A stretch of 15,246 nucleotides of DNA from Gammaproteobacteria bacterium (GCA_002402245.1 NVVP01000008.1:4586-19831); one strand, 5' to 3'. Shown: positions 7,070 through 14,059, counted from the first letter of the stretch. A program made the numbers and translations. The notes: generated by a model not told the origin, from the sequence alone.

Positions 7070-7774
7070 ATGAATAAAAATAAATTAATAATAGCGGCTC
7101 TTATCCATGTTGCACTTGGAATCTTTTTTATGGCGGCTATTTGGCCTGCATTGCAAGGTAGCAATGAAGCCTATTCTGGTGCAGTTTTAGTCGCACCGGC
7201 AAAGACTGAACCAAGAGTTGTGCCTGATGAAAATGTGGTTGTCGAAGCTGAAACAACAGTGGTTGAAGTTGAGGTTAAAGAAGCTGAAACGGTTATAGCT
7301 GCAGTTGAAGAGAACGTAACCGAAGAAGTTAAAGCGGTGACAGAGACTGTTGTTGCAACGACCACTGAAACGGTAGCAGTAGTAACAGAAGCTATGACAG
7401 AAACAGCCGTTGAAGCTGCACCTGAAAATAGTAAAGAGAATGAAAATGAATCAGCACTTTATAGTGTTGTTGATGGCAACTATTTAGATGCAAATAGTTA
7501 TACTGGTTTCAAGTTATACCGTAACTGGTGTGCTCGTTGCCATGGTACTTATGCACAAGGCATGGTCGGACCTAACCTTGCAGAAAGCCTGCAAGTAATC
7601 TCTGAAAAAGAGTTTTTTGATACGGTTGGCAATGGTAAGTCAGGTTCAATTGGTAGCATGCCTGCATGGAAAAAGAATGTGAAAGTAATGGAAGGCAGAG
7701 ATAAGCTTTATGCTTACTTAATGGCTCGCTCTGAAGGTGCTATTGGCGAAGTAAAACCTAAAAAACAGAAGTAG
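7070..7774 (+). CDS. Membrane-anchored class I cytochrome c with Val/Glu/Thr-rich spacer
   Basis: A 234-residue protein in three parts. A hydrophobic segment (about 5-27) is an uncleaved anchor or signal. Residues 45-128 are a low-complexity spacer rich in Val, Glu, Thr and Ala. The last 100 residues are a single-haem cytochrome c domain with C154-A-R-C-H158 and probable axial Met197 (GSMPAW). The tail YAYLMARSEGAIGEVKPKK resembles the end of cytochromes that accept electrons from PQQ alcohol/methanol dehydrogenases (PedF, XoxG and cytochrome c-550 types), so a role in periplasmic alcohol oxidation is plausible but inferred; no dehydrogenase gene is in the window. It is monocistronic, closed by a strong terminator at 7803-7831. 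Confidence 0.85.
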   Translation: MNKNKLIIAALIHVALGIFFMAAIWPALQGSNEAYSGAVLVAPAKTEPRVVPDENVVVEAETTVVEVEVKEAETVIAAVEENVTEEVKAVTETVVATTTETVAVVTEAMTETAVEAAPENSKENENESALYSVVDGNYLDANSYTGFKLYRNWCARCHGTYAQGMVGPNLAESLQVISEKEFFDTVGNGKSGSIGSMPAWKKNVKVMEGRDKLYAYLMARSEGAIGEVKPKKQK

Positions 7775-7802
7775 TAATCGCTAAGCTGATAGTGTTCACT
7801 TT

Positions 7803-7831
7803 AAAAGGCCTTCAGACTCGAAGGCCTTTTT
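7803..7831 (+). terminator. Strong intrinsic terminator after the cytochrome c gene
   Basis: A perfect 11-base stem, AAAAGGCCTTC (7803-7813) with GAAGGCCTTTT (7820-7830), a 6-base loop and a U-run of five. It ends 17 bases before ycaO, so ycaO needs its own promoter or read-through. Confidence 0.9.
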
Positions 7832-7848
7832 AATAATAAGATAAAGAA

Positions 7849-9591
7849 ATGACAGAAAAAACATATATAAAAGGTAAAGACAGTGATTTAGAAAGCAGCA
7901 TTGCAACGATGCAAGCTAAGCTAGAGTCATTTGGTTTTGATATTGAGCAGGCCTCTTGGCTTAATCCGGTTAGTAATGTTTATTCTGTTCATATTCGAGA
8001 TAAATCTTGCCCACTGATGTTCACCAACGGCAAAGGCAGCACAGAAAAATCGTGTTTAGCCAGTGCACTTGGTGAGTATTTTGAACGTTTAAGCTGCAAC
8101 TATTTCTTTGCTGATTTTTATCTTGGTGAGAAACATAGCCAAAATGAGTTTGTTCATTATCCCAATGAGCGTTGGTTTAATTCTGAGCTAGAATCAATGC
8201 CTGAAGGCTTAATGGATGAAGGACTTTGGCGTTACTTTGACCCTGACAGTGAGTTAAGCCCGAGCAAGTTATTCGACATAAACTCGGGTACTGGCGAGCG
8301 TGGGATTTGTGCTGCACCCTACCAACGCTTAGGTGATGGTAAGACAATTTATATCCCTATTAATATCATTGCCAATATTTTTGTTAGCAACGGTATGTCT
8401 GCTGGTAATACTAAAAATGAGGCGCGAGTTCAAAGCCTATCTGAATTATTTGAGCGTTATGTTAAAAATAAGATTATTGCCGAAGGCATTAGTCTGCCCG
8501 AAGTGCCAGATGAAGTATTAAACCGTTACCCAAGTACAATGAAAGCGGTAAACGAGCTTAAAGCACACGGTTATTCTTTGAAAATCGCCGATGCTTCTTT
8601 AGGTGGCCGCTACCCTGTTATAAGTGTGACTCTGATTAATCCCAAAGATGGTTCGGTATTCGCCTCCTTTGGTGCCCACCCAAGCTTTGAGGTGGCATTA
8701 GAGCGTACGGTAACCGAGCTATTACAAGGCCGAAACCTGGATCAGCTTGATGTGTTTCATCCACCCATTTTTGATCTAGAAGAAGTGGCTTCACCACAAA
8801 ACCTTGAAATGCATTTTATTGATTCAAGTGGTTATATTTCAAATGATTTCTTTAAGAAGACGCCTGATTATGAATTCAGTGATTGGGACCATGACGGCAA
8901 CACCGAGGATGAATTCACTTATTTGAGTGATCTTGTTCATCAGCTTGATTTTGATATTTATATTGCAGATTATGAGCATTTAAATGTCTATGCTTGCCGT
9001 ATCTTAGTGCCGGGAATGTCTGATATTTATCCTGTAGATGAGCTGGTATGGGAAAATAATAATGAAGGCGCCCTATTCCGCGAAGATTTTTTAAGTTTAA
9101 CATCAGCTGATGAAGCTAAATGGTCATCTATTTTAGAACGCTTAGATGATGGCGCTTATAACGACCAAACGTTAGCGGCTTCATTTATCGGCCTAGCGCC
9201 TGATCCAGATACGTTGTGGACTACCGTTCGCTTAGGTGAGATTAAAGCGATGCTTTGCCTTGCCTTGCAGGATGAACAAGCCATTGATTGGATTGATTGG
9301 TGTTTATCGCTTGATCAAGCCAGTGAAGCTTCTCGTCGCCACTACCTGTGTTTAAAAGCACTGTTAGATATTAAGTGGGATGATGAACGCGAGTTTGCCG
9401 AGTATCAAGATGGACTAGCACTGATGTACGGTCAACAAACCGTATCTGATGGTATTGCGATTGTTGAAGGCAAGACTACATTCCATAACCTTCTTTGCCC
9501 TGGATTGAGTTTAAAAGGCTTTGAACGCCATACCCGCCTACTTGAAGGCTATGAAAAACTCCAGCAAGCAAAACTAACTAACTGGAAATAA
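7849..9591 (+). CDS. ycaO: YcaO, RimO-associated ribosomal S12 methylthiotransferase accessory protein
   Basis: 580 residues, very like E. coli YcaO (586) throughout, for example GKDSDLESSIATMQAKLESF at the start and FASFGAHPSFEVALERTVTE in the middle. In E. coli, YcaO enhances RimO-dependent beta-methylthiolation of Asp in ribosomal protein S12. The N-terminal YcaO domain holds an ATP/Mg site. The expected acidic residues are seen in GEYFERLS (E76, E79) and in NEARVQSLSELFERY (E191, E199, E202). The C-terminal third is the helical repeat region (MLCLALQDEQAIDWIDW onwards). The Pro-rich C-terminus of azoline-forming YcaO enzymes is absent, which fits the non-peptide-natural-product type. rimO is not in the window. 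The ribosome site is weak (AAAGAA), and any promoter must overlap the preceding terminator. Confidence 0.92.
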   Translation: MTEKTYIKGKDSDLESSIATMQAKLESFGFDIEQASWLNPVSNVYSVHIRDKSCPLMFTNGKGSTEKSCLASALGEYFERLSCNYFFADFYLGEKHSQNEFVHYPNERWFNSELESMPEGLMDEGLWRYFDPDSELSPSKLFDINSGTGERGICAAPYQRLGDGKTIYIPINIIANIFVSNGMSAGNTKNEARVQSLSELFERYVKNKIIAEGISLPEVPDEVLNRYPSTMKAVNELKAHGYSLKIADASLGGRYPVISVTLINPKDGSVFASFGAHPSFEVALERTVTELLQGRNLDQLDVFHPPIFDLEEVASPQNLEMHFIDSSGYISNDFFKKTPDYEFSDWDHDGNTEDEFTYLSDLVHQLDFDIYIADYEHLNVYACRILVPGMSDIYPVDELVWENNNEGALFREDFLSLTSADEAKWSSILERLDDGAYNDQTLAASFIGLAPDPDTLWTTVRLGEIKAMLCLALQDEQAIDWIDWCLSLDQASEASRRHYLCLKALLDIKWDDEREFAEYQDGLALMYGQQTVSDGIAIVEGKTTFHNLLCPGLSLKGFERHTRLLEGYEKLQQAKLTNWK

Positions 9592-9707
9592 AGGCGGGTA
9601 AATCAAGGTGTGGAAGCTGGCAAGTCACTGTAAGGAAAGTGGTTTGTAGCTTGGCTGTACTACCTAGGCTTGGGCCAATATAGTGCAGTTCTAATTGAAG
9701 TCTGAAA

Positions 9708-9723
9708 AAAGGTTAACACCTTT
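9708..9723 (-). terminator. Weak minus-strand hairpin with U-run
   Basis: On the minus strand AAAGGT-GTTA-ACCTTT is followed by three more U, a short stem of six pairs of which only two are G-C. It could end transcripts coming from the DUF2164 side through the antisense of the tRNA. The rest of the 203 bases between ycaO and the tRNA shows no gene. Confidence 0.3.
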
Positions 9724-9752
9724 GTCATAATTACTGTATCCTTCTCGCTTCT

Positions 9753-9782
9753 TTGAGATTTAAGGTTGCTTGTCAATCTAAC
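9753..9782 (+). promoter_or_regulatory. Possible promoter of tRNA-Asp
   Basis: TTGAGA (9753-9758, five of six) and TCTAAC (9777-9782, four of six) are 18 bases apart. Transcription would start near 9789, a few bases before the tRNA. Confidence 0.35.
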
Positions 9783-9794
9783 TCGAAGTGGTGT

Positions 9795-9871
9795 GGAGCG
9801 GTAGTTCAGCTGGTTAGAATGCTGGCCTGTCACGCCGGAGGTCGCGGGTTCGAGTCCCGTCCGCTCCGCCA
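9795..9871 (+). tRNA. tRNA-Asp (anticodon GTC)
   Basis: A 77-base cloverleaf with encoded CCA. The acceptor stem GGAGCGG (9795-9801) pairs with CCGCTCC (9861-9867), followed by discriminator G and CCA. The anticodon stem CTGGC/GCCGG has one G-U pair and encloses the loop CTGTCAC, with anticodon GTC at 9829-9831. The T arm holds TTCGAGT between GCGGG and CCCGT. A T-rich stretch follows at once. It stands alone, with no other tRNA beside it. Confidence 0.97.
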
Positions 9872-9931
9872 ATTTTTCTTTGTTACATCCCCATTATTCT
9901 CACACTGTTATTCCCTCCCAGGGATGCATTG

Positions 9932-10186
9932 TTACTTTGAGAATTCTGTCGGTTTCTCCAGTTCGTAAATACTCGCATCAACATCATCCAACTTAGCTGC
10001 CAAAACAGTTCTAGCATCTGATAAGCCTCGATTATAGTAATACGCCCCTAGTTCTTGCGAGAAAAAATCCAATAGAAACTCAGCATCAAACTGACCTATT
10101 TCTTGATTTAACTCAGCGTGAAAGTAGCTTTCTATTTTTGAAACTAATAGGTCTTTTTCTGCAGTAGAGAAGGTGATTTTATTCAT
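9932..10186 (-). CDS. DUF2164 family small protein
   Basis: 84 residues, recognised as DUF2164 from the central run QFDAEFLLDFFSQELGAYYY and the following NRGLSDA, ending with a YELEKP motif. The function is unknown. The protein is acidic, probably all-helical and cytosolic, without signal or membrane segment. A GGAT ribosome site precedes the ATG. The gene starts 27 bases after the EamA transporter stop and may be the last gene of that minus-strand run. Confidence 0.8.
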   Translation of the reverse strand: MNKITFSTAEKDLLVSKIESYFHAELNQEIGQFDAEFLLDFFSQELGAYYYNRGLSDARTVLAAKLDDVDASIYELEKPTEFSK

Positions 10187-10213
10187 TTATACATCCAGCT
10201 AATAAGAGATGAA

Positions 10214-11110
10214 TCATACGGTTTCTTTTTGCGATGATTCATATTGAATAATAAGCATCGCTACGATGACAAGAATAATACCTGGCAAAGTGATAAGTTC
10301 GAACTCATTTTCAAGCACCACACTAATCATGATGACAAAAATCGGTGTTAAGAAATTATAAGCGGCGACTTTTGTGGCGCCTATTTTCATAATACACAGC
10401 TGTAATAAGAAAAAGCTTATTAAGGTGGTGAAGAAGGCTAAATATAAAATACCTGAATAAGTCTTTACCGATATAAGGTTCCATTCAACGCTGGAAAGAC
10501 TGGCCCCTGAGGCAATTAACAGCCACACTGCACCAAGAATAATCACCCAAAAGCTCATGATCTCTGTCGGCTCGCCGCGATGGAATTTTTTAACTAAAGG
10601 TGTGTATAACGCCATTGAAAGGCAGCCGATAATAAAGATTAAATCCCCATAATTTAACTCAAGGCCAATAAAGGCGGCATAATCACCTTTAAAGACAATC
10701 CATAAAGCACCTAAGGTGCCCAGTAGAAGGCCGAAATAACGCATTCGGCTTGTCACCTCGCCGTTAATGAAAAAGGCGTACACAGCGGTTATTGCAGGTA
10801 CTAGGGTATAAAGTGCGCCGGTATTTAACATGCTGGTATAACGCAAGCTTTCAAACATACACCAGAAAAATATCACTGATGACAGGCTTAAAATAGCGTA
10901 ATACACTAGGCTTCTTTTAGGCGGTAGATAAAAGCCGTGTTTTATAAAGATATAAGGTGCGAATAACACCGCTGCAAATAAGAAACGAATAAACATCATT
11001 ACAGCAGGAGGCAAGGCATTGGTAATCGCTGCGCCAACAGGAAATGAAGTGGCAATTAATGCGATGGTTAATAGCATTAAATAATGTGGGTTTAGAGTTG
11101 TTTTTTGCAT
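10214..11110 (-). CDS. EamA/DMT-superfamily transporter
   Basis: An inner-membrane protein of 298 residues with about ten hydrophobic helices in two EamA halves (about 10-140 and 152-290). The first half has the typical FPVGAAITNALPPAVMMFIR segment; the second includes LQLCIMKIGATKVAAYNFLT followed by PIFVIM. Members export amino acids, nucleosides, polyamines or other small molecules, and the substrate cannot be read from this sequence. An AAGG site lies just before the ATG, and a hairpin occupies the upstream gap. It lies 56 bases after a deacetylase gene, which makes a shared role (for example with acetylated amines) possible but unproven. Confidence 0.88.
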   Translation of the reverse strand: MQKTTLNPHYLMLLTIALIATSFPVGAAITNALPPAVMMFIRFLFAAVLFAPYIFIKHGFYLPPKRSLVYYAILSLSSVIFFWCMFESLRYTSMLNTGALYTLVPAITAVYAFFINGEVTSRMRYFGLLLGTLGALWIVFKGDYAAFIGLELNYGDLIFIIGCLSMALYTPLVKKFHRGEPTEIMSFWVIILGAVWLLIASGASLSSVEWNLISVKTYSGILYLAFFTTLISFFLLQLCIMKIGATKVAAYNFLTPIFVIMISVVLENEFELITLPGIILVIVAMLIIQYESSQKETV

Positions 11111-11127
11111 GGACCTTTTTTCTTTAG

Positions 11128-11150
11128 ACCAACCTTAGAGTTAAGTCGGT
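11128..11150 (-). other. Hairpin in the leader of the EamA gene
   Basis: In minus-strand RNA, ACCGACUU pairs with AGGUUGGU over eight positions (two G-U) around a 7-base loop. The G-U pairs become A-C mismatches on the other strand, so the fold belongs to the minus transcript. No U-run follows, so it is not an intrinsic terminator. It lies about 17 bases before the EamA start. Confidence 0.4.
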
Positions 11151-11166
11151 TTTTATTATAACTATT

Positions 11167-12147
11167 TTAAGATACTAATGCCTTGATATGGGCAACCACC
11201 GCGTTGGCATTACCCTCAATATTATAGCCGCCCTCTAAAACCGATACGATTTTTCCATCGGCATGGCGATCTGCAATCATTCTGACTATTTTAGTTAAGG
11301 TCGAAAACCCTTGGTCGCTGATATTGTGACAACCCAATAAATCATCTTTTCGGCTATCAAAACCGGCTGAAATTAAAATTAAATCAGGTTCAAAGGCATC
11401 TGCGGCGGGCAATAGTTTTTCTTTAAAAGCAGTAATAATATCTTCATCTTTGGCGCCGCAGCCTAAATGAACATTGATATTAAAGCCCTCTCCCTCTCCT
11501 TCGCCGGTATTTCCTGGCAAACCCGTACCTGGATAGGCGAACATATCGTGGGTAGAAAAATACAAAACAGTAGGATCTGAATAAAAGGCCCACTCAGTTC
11601 CGTTACCGTGATGATAATCCCAATCAATGATGAGTATTTTGTTTAGCTGGTAATGCTCTTGAGCATAGCGAGCGCCTATGGCGACATGGTTGAAGTAACA
11701 AAATCCTGCTTCTTGGCCGGTGTTTTTTGCATGATGGCCTGGCGGACGAGAGGCACAAAAAGCATTGTTTACCTCTCCCGTACAAACAGAATCTATTGCT
11801 GCCAGCACGCCAGCGGTTGCTAATAAGGCATTTTTATAGGTAGCAGGCTGATTAGATTTGATCTCATTGATATGATCAATAGAATGAACCTTGCTAAGCC
11901 AAGAGTCAGCATCGGCTTTGGGTTTAATCAAAGTAAGTTTTTTATGAAAGTTTTCAGCTAATAAATGACTTTTTACTGCACGATAACGAGCGGGAGATTC
12001 TGGGTGTGTATCAGATATTTTATGCGCTAAGAACCTATCATCGATAACCAGTCCAGTTTTATGGCGGCCATCATTAGCTTGCACATTGCCAGCGATAGCA
12101 GCCGATGCGGATAATTTAAGAAACAGTCTTCTACTTAGCAGCGTCAT
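11167..12147 (-). CDS. Histone-deacetylase-family amidohydrolase with Tat signal
   Basis: A zinc amidohydrolase of the HDAC/acetylpolyamine amidohydrolase superfamily, removing acetyl (or acyl) groups from amines. From the ATG at 12147 it has 326 residues and begins MTLLSRRLFLKLSASAAIAG, with a perfect twin-arginine motif S5-R-R-x-F-L-K11 and a likely cleavage after NVQA24. Catalytic features are RPPGHHA with H138/H139, DWDYHHGNG with zinc ligands D177 and H179, AGFD with D264, and the catalytic Tyr308 in LEGGYN. RPPGHHA together with GFCYFNHVAIGARYA is class II-like. An in-frame ATG at 12252 exists but would add 35 residues with no signal-peptide pattern and a 122-base overlap; the start at 12147 overlaps the VOC gene by only 17. 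Folded export to the periplasm is inferred from the signal. Confidence 0.85.
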   Translation of the reverse strand: MTLLSRRLFLKLSASAAIAGNVQANDGRHKTGLVIDDRFLAHKISDTHPESPARYRAVKSHLLAENFHKKLTLIKPKADADSWLSKVHSIDHINEIKSNQPATYKNALLATAGVLAAIDSVCTGEVNNAFCASRPPGHHAKNTGQEAGFCYFNHVAIGARYAQEHYQLNKILIIDWDYHHGNGTEWAFYSDPTVLYFSTHDMFAYPGTGLPGNTGEGEGEGFNINVHLGCGAKDEDIITAFKEKLLPAADAFEPDLILISAGFDSRKDDLLGCHNISDQGFSTLTKIVRMIADRHADGKIVSVLEGGYNIEGNANAVVAHIKALVS

Positions 12148-12505
12148 GGCTATTCTCGAGTTGCCACACGGCGAATTCATTATCGCTGGGCTCAATGAAG
12201 TGAAAGCGTCGACCACCGGGGAATGAAAAAATAGGCTGTGATATTTTTGCACTCGCGGCTTCTACTTTAGCTTGAGTTTCTTCTAGGTTTTGACTTAACA
12301 GGACCAGTAAAGCAGCCCCATTCTTACTAGAGGAGCTTAAATCAGATTTATAAAAGCCGCCATCAAGTCCTTGGTCTGAAAAGGCAGTGTAATCAGGGCC
12401 AAAATCTTCAAACTCCCAGCCAAACGCCTGTTTAAAAAAACGTTTTGTGGCTGGAATATCTTTGGCTGGAAATTCAACATAATTTAACTTTTCATGGTGA
12501 GCCAT
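12131..12505 (-). CDS. VOC family protein (glyoxalase/bleomycin-resistance fold)
   Basis: A 124-residue, single-domain vicinal-oxygen-chelate protein. It starts MAHHEKLNYVEFPAKDIPAT with KRFFKQAFGWEFEDFGPDY, then GLDGGFYKS, and ends PIFSFPGGRRFHFIEPSDNE plus FAVWQ. This is the common PGGRRFHF-type VOC group annotated as glyoxalase-like or 27 kDa antigen-like; its substrate is unknown. An AAGGAA site stands nine bases before the ATG. The 3' end overlaps the deacetylase start by 17 bases, so that gene is probably translationally coupled to this one. Confidence 0.88.
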   Translation of the reverse strand: MAHHEKLNYVEFPAKDIPATKRFFKQAFGWEFEDFGPDYTAFSDQGLDGGFYKSDLSSSSKNGAALLVLLSQNLEETQAKVEAASAKISQPIFSFPGGRRFHFIEPSDNEFAVWQLENSHDAAK

Positions 12506-12533
12506 TGATGTGTATTCCTTAAATATAGCCTAG

Positions 12534-12863
12534 CTATACAGTTTCATTTTTCTCAAAACGAGAGAAGTAATACACGCCTAAGAAGCCAATAGCTGCAAGC
12601 ACCGAGAAAGACTCTGTTAAGTATTTTATCGAGAGAAGATCGGAGTCAATAAACAGTTGAAGCAACGTTAATATAAATAGTGGAGCCACTAAGCCCAAAA
12701 ATCGGAATGCCTTACCACCGAGTTTAACGGAGCCAGAGCAATATGGACATACTTGGGCATTACGTGAGAACTGATACCACTTTGGCGGTCTTTTAGAGGG
12801 ACGACTTCCTAATTGGTGAAGAGTGATTTGTTGTTCACACCATGGGCAGTTTTTTGGAAACAC
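12534..12863 (-). CDS. Small zinc-ribbon membrane protein, unknown function
   Basis: 109 residues starting with GTG, preceded by an AAAGGT site. An N-terminal pair C6-P-W-C9 and a second pair C39-P-Y-C42 would form a zinc ribbon, with a basic stretch (RPSKRPPKW) between them. Two hydrophobic helices follow (about 55-72 and 84-101), ending in a short charged tail. No family is recognised with confidence. With both cysteine pairs before the helices, a cytosolic zinc ribbon tethered to the inner membrane is the simplest topology; this is inferred. It lies 28 bases upstream of the VOC gene on the same strand. Confidence 0.7.
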   Translation of the reverse strand: MFPKNCPWCEQQITLHQLGSRPSKRPPKWYQFSRNAQVCPYCSGSVKLGGKAFRFLGLVAPLFILTLLQLFIDSDLLSIKYLTESFSVLAAIGFLGVYYFSRFEKNETV

Positions 12864-12942
12864 GGCTTTACCTTTACCTATTACGATTTAAATAAATGAC
12901 TTCATGCTGAGGCTTCAACGAAATCCATCTTTTATAGCTAGT

Positions 12943-13275
12943 CTACCATTCTCTGTGTGCGAGTAACTCTCTTACATTCGCATGATCAAATCCATACATA
13001 TTGGCTACCCTTCTAAATGCAATAGCAATTTCACCTTTAGCCACAGTTTCAATTCTGCTGCCATGTTGCTCAAACTCGAGTTGAAGATTATTGATTAAGC
13101 CTGTTGCAGTATAAGTAATGGAATATAGCTCATCTAGGGAATCAGGTTTATCAGTTTCAATGCTTGTGCAGGTATCTAGAATGATACTGTGAAGTTTATC
13201 GACAAGATGGGTGGGAAAGTAGCGATCAGAGTACATGCCATGCAGCAAGCCTCTTTTATTAGTGTTCAATTCCAC
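12943..13275 (-). CDS. DUF5713 family protein
   Basis: 110 residues, recognised as DUF5713 from YSDRYFPTHLVDKLHSIILD near the N-terminus, the middle ELYSITYTATGLINNL, and the end ANMYGFDHANVRELLAHREW. The function is unknown; a small helical cytosolic protein is expected. The start is GTG at 13275, supported by AAGGA nine bases upstream; an ATG at codon 14 (HGMYSDRY) would still keep the conserved part. The 5' leader holds a small hairpin at 13298-13314. Gaps of 79 and 117 bases to its neighbours suggest independent acquisition or expression. Confidence 0.78.
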   Translation of the reverse strand: MELNTNKRGLLHGMYSDRYFPTHLVDKLHSIILDTCTSIETDKPDSLDELYSITYTATGLINNLQLEFEQHGSRIETVAKGEIAIAFRRVANMYGFDHANVRELLAHREW

Positions 13276-13297
13276 TATTAACTATCCTTATTTATTA

Positions 13298-13314
13298 CGT
13301 CCATCCTTTGGACG
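13298..13314 (-). other. Hairpin in the leader of the DUF5713 gene
   Basis: CGTCCA (13298-13303) and TGGACG (13309-13314) form a perfect 6-base stem with a 5-base loop. On the minus strand the loop reads AAGGA, itself Shine-Dalgarno-like, just upstream of the AAGGA actually used. Confidence 0.3.
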
Positions 13315-13363
13315 CTGGCAATAATAGCATACCCATAAAAAAAGTAGTGGAATTATAGTTTAG

Positions 13364-13379
13364 CTAAGCTGAGGCTTAG
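13364..13379. other. Short hairpin between DUF3592 and DUF5713 genes
   Basis: CTAAGC (13364-13369) and GCTTAG (13374-13379) pair around TGAG. A run of seven U in minus RNA (13338-13344) lies about 20 bases beyond the stem, too far for a normal intrinsic terminator. Confidence 0.25.
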
Positions 13380-13392
13380 ATTAAGGCGATTG

Positions 13393-13866
13393 TCAGGCCA
13401 TTAAGTCTGAATTTATCAACCAAATCATACCGCCACCGATAGAGATAATAAATAAGAATATGACAGCAATAGCCAATAGCGATACACCTTTGCTGGTATT
13501 CAAAGCAGATTGACCCACATTATCTGGATTATAAAACACCTCTGCATCACTGCCAGCAGGAAAACGCTCTACCATTTTGGTAGCTTCTTGTTTATCAGGG
13601 ATTATATTGGGAAATCCCGCCATCACCGTATTGCCGTGAAAGGTCTGACCTTTAATAATGTAGTGGTAATCAATGTTCATTTTATAATCAATGCTGTGAT
13701 TGCCTATACCTTGCTGAGAATGAGGTATATGGATTGATTTAAAGCTTGAGCTTTCTATATGAGCCGAGATGGGAAGCCATTGGCTACTGCTTCTGAACTT
13801 TAACAATATCATCACCGAGATAGTGGCCACAATACAAACAAATAAACTCATCAGTACATTACTCAT
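13393..13866 (-). CDS. DUF3592 domain membrane protein
   Basis: 157 residues from the ATG at 13866. Two membrane helices (about 5-24 and 130-152) flank a beta-rich domain of the DUF3592 type. Its marks are QWLPISAHIESSSF, the alternating YHYIIKGQTFHGNTV, the Ala/Met helix EATKMVERFPAGSDAEVFYN and the ending PDNVGQSAL. The domain is probably periplasmic; the function is unknown. An upstream in-frame ATG at 13905 would add 13 residues, but AGGG (13873-13876) six bases before 13866 marks the latter as the true start. It is divergent from the SRPBCC gene. Confidence 0.8.
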   Translation of the reverse strand: MSNVLMSLFVCIVATISVMILLKFRSSSQWLPISAHIESSSFKSIHIPHSQQGIGNHSIDYKMNIDYHYIIKGQTFHGNTVMAGFPNIIPDKQEATKMVERFPAGSDAEVFYNPDNVGQSALNTSKGVSLLAIAVIFLFIISIGGGMIWLINSDLMA

Positions 13867-13872
13867 TACATA

Positions 13873-13876
13873 CCCT
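13873..13876 (-). promoter_or_regulatory. Ribosome binding site that fixes the DUF3592 start
   Basis: AGGG on the minus strand, six bases before the ATG at 13866. The upstream ATG at 13905 has no comparable site. Confidence 0.65.
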
Positions 13877-14001
13877 ATATCAACAAAAGTTAAGCATTTT
13901 CCCATGCTCTAGCGTGTTGTGGTTAATTATTTTTTTGGCGTTAGATAGTACTAAATTCAATGATATAACTCTAAAGGATTAATCCCTGATGAGTATTTTC
14001 A

Positions 14002-14029
14002 TTGACTAATGAAAGCAGCATAATTTAAT
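14002..14029 (+). promoter_or_regulatory. Sigma-70-type promoter of the SRPBCC gene
   Basis: TTGACT (14002-14007, five of six) and TTTAAT (14024-14029, five of six) are 16 bases apart. Transcription would start near 14036, giving a leader of about 24 bases that includes a GGAA ribosome site before the ATG at 14060. Confidence 0.6.
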
Positions 14030-14059
14030 TCCCTTTGTTACTTTATACGGAAAATAATC

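Noticed and set aside
7171..7365. Minus-strand Ser/Thr/Val-rich frame opposite the cytochrome spacer
   Set aside because: It is a shadow of the repetitive GAA/GTT/ACA codons of the real gene, without a ribosome site.
9850..9871. tRNA-Asp 3' end as an integration site
   Set aside because: No second copy of the 3' end and no integrase gene are visible in the window.
9660..9872. Minus-strand reading frame containing AERTGLEPATSGVTGQHSNQ
   Set aside because: It is antisense to the tRNA-Asp gene. This peptide is a well-known false protein found in many databases.
9753..9968. Plus-strand reading frame containing GAVVQLVRMLACHAGGRGFE
   Set aside because: It is a translation through the tRNA-Asp itself, another familiar artefact.
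12148..12252. Longer N-terminus for the deacetylase
   Set aside because: It would overlap the VOC gene by 122 bases and bury the twin-arginine signal; the ATG at 12147 gives a standard signal peptide.
12906..13377. GCTGAGGCTT occurring twice (near 12906 and 13368)
   Set aside because: Only ten bases match, the flanks differ and no further copy was seen, so chance is enough.
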